A DNA stretch of 64,000 nt from Hyperoodon ampullatus (lineage: Eukaryota; Chordata; Mammalia; Artiodactyla; Ziphiidae), in the NCBI GenBank assembly GCA_949752795.1, contig OX457058.1, positions 152,096,353-152,160,352 on the forward strand, given 5' to 3'. Under the pieces are notes generated by a model. That model had not been told where the DNA came from and searched no databases. It saw only the letters and a program-made list of their open reading frames with translations. A program made the translations under genes and the position numbers. Every line of letters begins with the position of its first letter. Within the stretch, counting starts at the first letter, position 1. Positions 57,406 through 64,000 of this stretch are shown piece after piece.

Positions 57406-57890
57406 CCCGTTAGCCGCCCTCGAGCAGCCCGCGGCCGCTGCGCGGTCCCGAGGCGCGGGAGAGCCGGGGGGGCACGGGCCCGGGCCCGGGGTGCGGACTG
57501 CTGCTGGCGCAGGGGCCGGCTTCTCCAGGTCTGCGCAGGTGGCTGGACTCGCCGCGGCTGCTGCGCGCGGGGCGGCCTCCTGGCCTCCGCCTCGGCGGGC
57601 CTGCTGGGGCTCCCCCAGCCAGGTTGGGTCCGCTCCGCGGGCGGCAAACCCGGAACGGGCACGTTCTGCTCCCGGAACAGACTGTACACCTTGGCTGTAG
57701 CCGCTGCGGGGTAGCTGCCCCCGGGGCGCCGCAGCCGACTCGCGTCCCTTCCAGCCGGCTCGTATCTGCCCAACAGGTCCCTCTGAGCATGACCCATGCC
57801 CACGAAGAGAGCCAGGGTGAGAGGCAAGAAGCTTCTCCAGGGGTTCCGAAGGACGCGCCCGGGGCAGCGGGTGGTGGTTGGGGGCCTCAT
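57406..57890 (-). CDS. LTBP2: LTBP2 exon 1: start codon, signal peptide, basic N-terminal region
   Basis: The exon's coding part is 485 bases: 161 codons plus two bases of Gly162, with donor GTGAGC below 57406. Residues 1-35 form a signal peptide: a basic start, the hydrophobic stretch [10 protein letters not shown] and a likely cleavage after GHA, before Q36. The rest is basic and rich in Pro, Arg, Gln and Ala, with [18 protein letters not shown] and [10 protein letters not shown], and has no cysteine after the signal peptide. The family's N-terminal region binds heparan sulphate; the Arg content here is consistent with that. Start choice: there is no ATG on this strand for about 390 bases upstream, and gcgccATGa is an acceptable Kozak context. 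A long overlapping frame upstream has no ATG. Confidence 0.96.
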
Positions 57891-58170
57891 GGCGCCGGGG
57901 CGCCCGGAAAGCGGCGCGCGCGGGTAACTGCCCCGGGGCTCTCAGTCTGTGCGCCCGGCCGCCCTCTGGCTGCGCTCCGGTCCCCTCCCGGTGGCCCGCC
58001 TCTCCCCGTCTAGGGGGCCCCGAATCAGACTGCGGACCAGGCTCTCCGTGGAGCGAGGGCCAGGCTGCGGGAGCGGCCCGGGGCTGCGCGCAATGAGCCC
58101 GGCGGCCGCGCTCCGTCTCTAGCTGGGTGGGCACCGCTGTCGCACCGCCGCGCCTTCTCCCCGTCACTGT
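57891..58170 (-). promoter_or_regulatory. LTBP2: LTBP2 5' UTR (inferred)
   Basis: GC-rich, AUG-free sequence between the start codon and the region 25-30 bases below a TATA-like element. The transcription start is inferred from that spacing only. Confidence 0.5.
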
Positions 58171-58195
58171 AGCCTTCTGAATGGGAACCGGAGGG

Positions 58196-58207
58196 TTTTA
58201 TTTTTGG
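58196..58207 (-). promoter_or_regulatory. LTBP2: TATA-like element of the LTBP2 promoter
   Basis: On the minus strand CCAAAAATAAAA, the only clearly A/T-rich stretch in the surrounding GC-rich sequence, about 310 bases upstream of the start codon. If used it would place transcription start near 58165-58172. CpG-island promoters often lack TATA boxes, so use is uncertain. Confidence 0.4.
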
Positions 58208-58754
58208 AAACCTCCCCCTGACTTTTCGTCTCTTTTATCCACACCGTGCCCCCTCCTCGGAGGGACAGCTCAACCCCCTCATTACGGGAGAGGGAGAGAG
58301 GAATTCCAGCAACACCCACTTTGGCACTGGGAAGCGAGCGGGCGGCGAGGGGTGTTAACCCGTGAGGAGCTGGGGGCGACGCAGGGCCGGCCCGAGGGCT
58401 AGTAGGCGAGATGACGCCTGCCGGGACAGGGGCACCCAAGCCACCTTTCTCTTGTCCTGGGCAAGCTGAACTGCTGACCTGTCCAGAGTTTATCTCCCGC
58501 CCCTAACCTCAGGGACAAACTCCCTGTTCGATGACCAAGGCTGCAGCCTCGAAGGTCTGAAGGAGGTCAGGAGAGGTACGAAGAACGGCATGACAGAGAC
58601 AGGACCGAAAGGCCGGGCCCCGGACCCTTCGCTTCCCGCCCGAGCCACTGGGGGCGTCGGCCGGGGGTGCGGCTAGAGCTGGGGCAGCACGGGGCAGCTC
58701 GCCTGCCTCCGCCTCCGTGGGACGCGGGAGCGCTGGAAGGTCCCCTGGGGGCGC

Positions 58755-58768
58755 GCGCCCTCTAGTGG
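58755..58768 (-). promoter_or_regulatory. CTCF-like motif, reverse
   Basis: On the minus strand CCACTAGAGGGCGC, a full match to the CTCF core pattern, in the CpG island about 600 bases upstream of the inferred start. Confidence 0.55.
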
Positions 58769-59389
58769 ACTAGGCCGCGTCCTTGGCTATCCTGCGGCCG
58801 GCAGAGACCTGTCGCTGCCAGCCGCCTTAGCTCCTTGATCTTAATCGCCTTCCTGCTGCGTCAGGATCGAGCCTAGGCCTGAGGCGTGGATGGCGGCGGA
58901 TCCTACAAAGAGGTGTCTTCTCTTCTACAGGGGAATAAACATGGAGCATCTGGAATGGAATAAGGTCACTCAAGGAGACAGCGTGTGTCCAAGAAGTGAA
59001 TGAAATCCAGTCCTCCAGCCTGCGGCTCAGATCCATTCCCTAGACTCCCATCCAGCCCTCACTCCCTCGGGATTCGACGAGCTTCTGATTGATGCAGTGA
59101 GTGTGCTCACATCTTCTTGTGTTGGCAGGGAGAGGGCAGAGGTGCTAGAATGCCAACGGCCACCCATCTTAGTACCCCCAACAGTCAGCTCATCACTCAC
59201 ACCATGGTCCCCTGCCCTAAAGTCTAAAGGCCTGGCAACCATGGCTGCCTCCCCCAAGCACCCCACCCCGCCCCTGCATTTCTGCAGCCAACTGCTTCCT
59301 AGAGAGGCAGAGGGACCCAGCAGGCAGGAAGCCACCAGTTTATAAGGACCCACACCACACAAAGGACAGACCCAGTCTAATGTTGAAGA

Positions 59390-59720
59390 ACAGCCTCGAC
59401 TCCTGACCTTGGCCTCCAAAGCCCTGCAGGACTGGCCCCCTCTCTGATCTATCTCACCTCTTGCTGGGGCACTCACCACACTGCAGCTGCACTGGCCTCC
59501 TCTCTACTCCTTGAACAGGCTAAGTTAATGCCCACTTCCCTCTCCCTGAAACACTCATCTCCAGGATGTTTTACAGGATACGCTCATTACTTCACCTCTC
59601 AGCTCAAGCATCACCCCCTGGAGAGGCCATCCCTGACCCCCCAACCTAGAGCAGTCTTCTTCCCACTCCCAAGTCATCACTTTCTAATACATCACCCTGT
59701 TTCACCTGCATTTCTCTAGA
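59390..59720 (+). repeat. L2 3' region
   Basis: It has 'ccaaagccctgcaggactggcc', 'acttcacctctcagctcaagcatc' and 'ctggagaggccatccctgacccc'. Confidence 0.8.
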
Positions 59721-61055
59721 GTAGTTGAAATTGTTTGTTTACCTGTATAACTGATTCATTGAATGGGCTGAACCTGAAGAGGGACAATCAGGAAACAGCT
59801 CTATTTTTCTCCCCTCACTGCCTTCAACCATATTATGGTGAATTTCTCTTCTCCACCCTTAATGGCATCTCAAGCAGAGTCCTTGGCTTGCCCGTCGCCG
59901 TTAGTCACAAGAACAGTTTCGTTTCTATAATTAAGACCAATTTCCAGGCACCAACAAGTCTGGTTCTGTCCAAATCAAAACCTCATCCAATTTAATCAAT
60001 CTCGTATCCAATTTAATACCCCTCCTCTGCCTCCACAGGCCTGTCCCCTGGCTCAAGATCATGTACTAGGGAGAGTGGGGTGTGGGCTGATTTTCTGACC
60101 TCGCTTTTCTGCTGTGGCTCCTCCACATCAGGGTTGGGGGAGAGGTGTTAGGGGGAAAATGGTAAAGTCCTTTGTGACAGGTGCCCTTGGCTGACAGGTG
60201 CCAAGCTCTGGCTCTTTCATGGGCACATTTGTGGGTTCTTGGGAAGCTCTCTGCATGATCTCCACCCTGCACTACCATAGCAAGGCACTCTCTGGACAAC
60301 TTCCCCGTGTCCCCTACTCCCCAAGGGACTTTCCTGTCCATGCCAGCAAACCAGTGGTGAGCTGGCTGCATCTCTTCCTGCTATAAGGACCACTCCAGCC
60401 AGTCTCCACGGTCAGAATTCTCCAGACAGAAAATGCACACAAGCCTCTTCATTTATGTACATCCCCAATTCCTAAAGACATAGGTTGGGTTCTCCCAGGA
60501 ACTTTCTTGCTGTGCTTTGGTGCTTTGGGGCGCTTGCAGCTTCTAGCACCTCAGCATCAGTGGAGACAGAGTTATGGGGAGTCATGCTAGTTTCCTCTTC
60601 TTTGGAGGACCCCAGTCTCTGTGACTGGTTTTCTTAGGGCCCTGTTCCCTTGGTTTGCTTGGGGAGTACCCTCAGGGGAAATCTCAGCCCTGCTTACTAA
60701 TGCAACTGTTCTCTGACTCAATGACATTCTTCAATCCCTTTTTATTCCTAGGCTGGAATCCAGGGATGTATCTTGATAGTTGTTGAACTGGTTCTGCCTT
60801 TAGTAAGATGCCTAGTATTTCTCTTTGGCATGTGAGAATATTTAGTCCTTATCGTTCTAGCCTCTGCATCTTCAGCAGAAATTCAAAGCCCACAGGAAAA
60901 ATCCTGTTCAACAACCTGTAAAATTATTGTCTGACTTCCCAAGCCACAATGATAGCTCTAAAGGAGTAGATATCTTGCCTGCCTGGCTAACCCCTGTTTC
61001 CCCAAAACCTAGAACAGTGCTTGCCTCTAATAGACAGCCAAGAAATATGTGTTCA

Positions 61056-61359
61056 GGGACTTCCCAGGTGGTCCAGTGGCTAAGACTCCACGCTCCACAT
61101 GCAGGGGGCCTGGGTTCCATTCCTGGTCAGGAAACTAGATCCCACATGCCGCAACTAAGAGTTTGCATGCTGCAACCAAGAGTTTTCATACCACAACTAA
61201 AGATTCCACATGCTGCAACTAAAAAAAAAAAAAAAAAAAAGATCCTGCATGCTGCAATGAAGATACCTCACACAGCAAAAAAGATCCCGAGTGCCACAAC
61301 TAAGACCTGGCACAGCCAATAAATAAATAAATATTTTAAAAAAAGAAAGAAAGAAAGAA
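61056..61359 (+). mobile_element. tRNA-derived SINE, older full-length form
   Basis: It opens gggacttcccaggtggtcca, has 'tgggttccattcctggtcagg', two A-rich tracts (one internal, 61220-61240) and an (AAGA)n tail. Direct repeats aagaaatatgtgttca (61040-61055) and aagaaatacgtgttca (61360-61375) define its ends. Confidence 0.93.
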
Positions 61360-62219
61360 AAGAAATACGTGTTCAATGGATGGCTAACTGAATGAATGAC
61401 AGGGTAATCCCATCAAGTAGGGAGGGCTGGTATCATTAGACCCATTTTCAAAGAGAAAAACTGAGTTCCTGGTGGGAGTTACTGGTCCAAGTTCATGTGC
61501 TTGCTGCCTTTAAGGCTGGCCCTAAGGATCTCCTTGAATTCTGCACCTTGCATTTTGGGATGAATGCCATCTCAATTCCCAGAATGCTCAGCTCTCTCCC
61601 TGATACACTGCTCCTTCACCGCTATGGGAAAGCCTCAGCTCCACACTTCCCTCTCCTTGCCTCATTATCTACCCAGTTCTGTAGTTCTGGGCTCCCTTCC
61701 TCACCCCACTACCTCCCCAGCTCCTTTAGGATCTCTCTTCTTCATCCCTCAACGCTCACCTCAGATCCCCATGAGCCTCCCAAGGCCAGAAACCTTGGCA
61801 TCATCTTCGTCCCTGACCTATTTTTTCCTCCCACGTGTCCAAGTCATTATTACTGCTCTGTCTCCTCCGTCTGCACTTCTGGAAGTCTGCTGCCCATTCA
61901 GCCTCTCACTGCTCCAGCTCAGCCAAAACCCTCATGCAGACACACTTCCCTCACCTCTAGGCGCCCCTCCCACTCCCTGGTGAGTACAAGCGGTCCTTGG
62001 AAATTCCCACCCTGTTCTCCTGGGGGCCCACAGCCAGGCTAATCTACTTTGAAGACTGGCATCTCCTACTCCCCCATCCCAGCACCATCCTCCTGTCCTG
62101 CCTCCCACTTACTGCCCGTCACTCCCTTTCCCTGTCATCGCTGGGATCTGCTGATGCAGCTCTTCAGAATCTCCAATCCCATAAACAGGGGAGTTTTTTG
62201 TTTGTTTTTCCTTTTTGGA

Positions 62220-62450
62220 GCTGCTAAAATTTATGGAGTCTACTATGATCCAAGCACTGTGCTAAGCATGCTACGTGAATTGGCTCCTTTAACCAAAGAA
62301 AGGAGGTGTCGTGATTTCCACGTACACAAAGGAGGAAACTGAGGCTGGGAATAGTTACTGTCTTGCCCACAATCACACAGCTGATAAGCAGCCGAGGAAG
62401 TGTTCCAGCCTTGGTCATGTGGCACCTGAGCCCAAGCTTCTAAGACTGCA
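62220..62450 (+). repeat. MIR-type repeat
   Basis: It has 'ccaagcactgtgctaagcatgc', 'caaaggaggaaactgaggctggg' and 'gtcttgcccacaatcacacagctg'. Confidence 0.8.
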
Positions 62451-63639
62451 CCACCTTGCCTTCACTCTGGGCTTGAGCCTCGGCAGCCCTCCTGACAATT
62501 GAGTGGTACCTTTTCCAGCCATCTCTGCAGCTGTCCCCACCTAAGACTCTCCACCGCACATTCGCCAGCCTCTTCCCTGACGGCTAGCCCGCCACTCAGT
62601 TCCCAGGGGGTAGGTATCAGAACTTTCTGTCCCTCTCTCCCTTCCCTGCTCAGGAAAAGAAGGGGAGCTAACCGTTTCCAGCAAGTCCCCTGACTCACCA
62701 CTTGTCACTTCCCTACCCCTGATTCCCGCTTCCCCCCTAAAGAGGCACAAAATGTTGCTAAGCCAACTAACCCACCCCTTGGGTCTGGAGAGGGAAATCG
62801 TCTCTGGAAACCCTGCAGAGAGAGTCCCAAGGGGCTGCTAAAAAGATTCCAGTGGGGAAAGTTTTGCCGGGACACGTGCACCATGAGAGGGGATGGCAGT
62901 CTGCTAGACACTCGAGGCAACCTCATTGCTTTCCCATGTCTTGGAATAACGCCGGCAGCCAGAGAGCTACCAGAACCTGAACTAACTTGGTAAATAAGGA
63001 CCAAAAACAAGGACCGCATTTCTGCTCCCTTTGCTGAGACCCAGACTCTGGACAGAATTCCAAGGATTTTTGTTCCTTGGAAGTGACTGGACCTCCAGTC
63101 CTGAATTCCTCTCCCCAGGAGAGCTTGTTCCCCTGCTCAGAACAAATAACACATTTCCTGGTTAATCAGTGGGCGGAACAGCTGAAGGAAGGTTGATTGG
63201 GCCCCCAGCCTTCCAGATGGGAGCAGCTCACGGGCTCAGACGTCCTTGTCCAGAGACTGGGAGGCTGGGACCCTGCACCATGCAGCCTCAGCCTCCAGTC
63301 TGGAAGGTGGAGGCTGTATGAAAAGGCGCCAGCTCCCTCCTGCTCGAGGCCTCCAAGGCCCACAGGGGCTGCCAAGACCACGCCACCTCAGACGCCATGG
63401 CCTGGCAACCCCCCAGTACTCACAGCCACCCTGCTCCGGTCTGCCAGTACTGTCCCCTCCGGGTGCAGTGAATGTTTCTGTCTTCGGTGAGCTCAGCTCT
63501 CAGCTATGCTTGGCTTCTATTTTCCCATCTGAAAAGAGAGATAATGATGCTTTTCTTGCCACCCCACCTTCAGGGCACATAGATAACCAGCCCTATCTAC
63601 CCTCTGATGGGAGGGGTTCAATGACTGCTACTTCATTTG

Positions 63640-63860
63640 CCAGCTGATATTTCTGGAGCTTTTAAAAGGTACCAGGCACTGTGCTAAGTGTTTTACAGTC
63701 ATTCTCCTTTAATCCTCATAATAACCTTCTGAAGAAAGTACTATTATTTCATCATGTAGCAGAAGAGGGAATGAAAGCTCAGAGAGGTAAAATGACTTAC
63801 CCACAATCACAAAGCTAGTACTTGCTTACACTAGGATTCACTCCTGGTTTTTCTGGTTCC
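63640..63860 (+). repeat. MIR-type repeat
   Basis: It has 'aaggtaccaggcactgtgctaag', 'cctttaatcctcataataacc' and 'gagaggtaaaatgacttacccac'. Confidence 0.8.
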
Positions 63861-64000
63861 AGACACTATACAAATGCCAGCTTCCAGAGGAGCATTTCTC
63901 TGGAATCGCACCTCTGGCTGCTGATGTCTGGGAACCAGAAGCATTCGCAGCCTTTTGTGGTGTGGTGTGGGGTGTTTGGTGCTGATGGACATATGAAATC

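Larger units (their letters stand above)
1..58170 (-). other. LTBP2: LTBP2 gene, 5' portion (exons 1-8, continues beyond the left edge)
   Basis: Eight exons on the minus strand encode the N-terminal third of latent TGF-beta binding protein 2, a secreted extracellular-matrix glycoprotein. Known for the family: LTBP2 associates with fibrillin microfibrils, fibulin-5 and heparan sulphate and, unlike other LTBPs, does not covalently bind latent TGF-beta. Seen here: every junction is GT-AG and the split codons join without a frame break, so the copy looks intact. Intron lengths are 6603, 13225, 27864, 2020, 514, 838 and 1038 bases for introns 1 to 7. The right end is an inferred transcription start near 58170. 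The next exon expected after exon 8, which would carry the rest of the hybrid domain and the third EGF, was not found in bases 1-4029. Confidence 0.95.
56780..58790. promoter_or_regulatory. LTBP2: CpG island covering LTBP2 exon 1 and promoter
   Basis: CpG dinucleotides are dense here compared with the rest of the window (for example gcggcgcgcgcgggtaactg and cgcgcgggg). The densest part is 57380-58150, around exon 1, with a second dense block at 58580-58790. Edges are judged by eye. Confidence 0.85.
58171..64000. other. Region upstream of LTBP2, no gene recognised
   Basis: After the CpG island it contains an L2 tract (59390-59720), a SINE (61056-61359), L2-like sequence around 61.7-62.1 kb and MIR-type repeats (62220-62450, 63640-63860). 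The stretches 59.7-61.0 and 62.5-63.6 kb look unique; no ORF there has splice or family support. Confidence 0.8.

Noticed and set aside
57274..58167. A 297-codon open frame on the minus strand overlapping LTBP2 exon 1
   Set aside because: It begins at a GTG, has no ATG until near its end, and open frames are expected by composition in a CpG island. It is out of frame with LTBP2 and has no domain.

Overview
This is a vertebrate nuclear window from a placental mammal, almost certainly a cetacean (whale or dolphin). It carries many copies of a tRNA-derived SINE whose head reads gggcttccctggtggcgcag, a composition typical of cetacean and related cetartiodactyl CHR-type SINEs. It also carries a 5'-truncated cetartiodactyl-type L1 and much older MIR, L2, L1M, MLT1-like and hAT-like debris. 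There are no gaps, no bacterial operons and no CRISPR arrays.

Only one protein-coding gene is supported: the 5' portion of LTBP2 (latent TGF-beta binding protein 2), on the minus strand. Eight coding exons were placed by translation, GT-AG splice sites and reading-phase continuity: 57406-57890, 50732-50802, 37260-37506, 9205-9395, 7014-7184, 6293-6499, 5171-5454 and 4030-4132. They join without frameshift or stop into 1,759 coding bases, giving residues 1-586 plus one base of codon 587. They encode a signal peptide, a basic Pro/Arg/Gln-rich N-terminal region, two cysteine-rich plus EGF units, a Pro-rich linker and most of the first hybrid (8-Cys-like) domain. The gene runs off the left edge; the next exon is not seen in bases 1-4029.

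Layout: 1-4029 is intron 8. 4030-9395 holds five clustered exons. 9396-37259 is a 27.9 kb intron 3 that holds most of the interspersed repeats. 37507-50731 is intron 2, with a large trinucleotide array. 50803-57405 is intron 1. About 56.8-58.8 kb is a CpG island with exon 1 and the promoter. 58.2-64 kb is upstream intergenic DNA with repeats and no recognisable exon.

The most notable non-genic observations are these: a 781-bp retroposed segment with a 15-bp target-site duplication, a GC-rich 5' end and a hAT-derived 3' end, inserted into an old L1 (14713-15493); a ~600-bp trinucleotide array that appears to have grown from the 3' tail of a MIR (49097-49690); two convergent CTCF-like motifs flanking the LTBP2 promoter (54848 and 58755); an intronic CpG-rich block carrying a DR1 nuclear-receptor motif (30.8-31.2 kb); an AP-1 cluster (29.74-29.82 kb); and a three-copy dispersed palindrome-containing repeat. 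No previously undescribed protein system was found.
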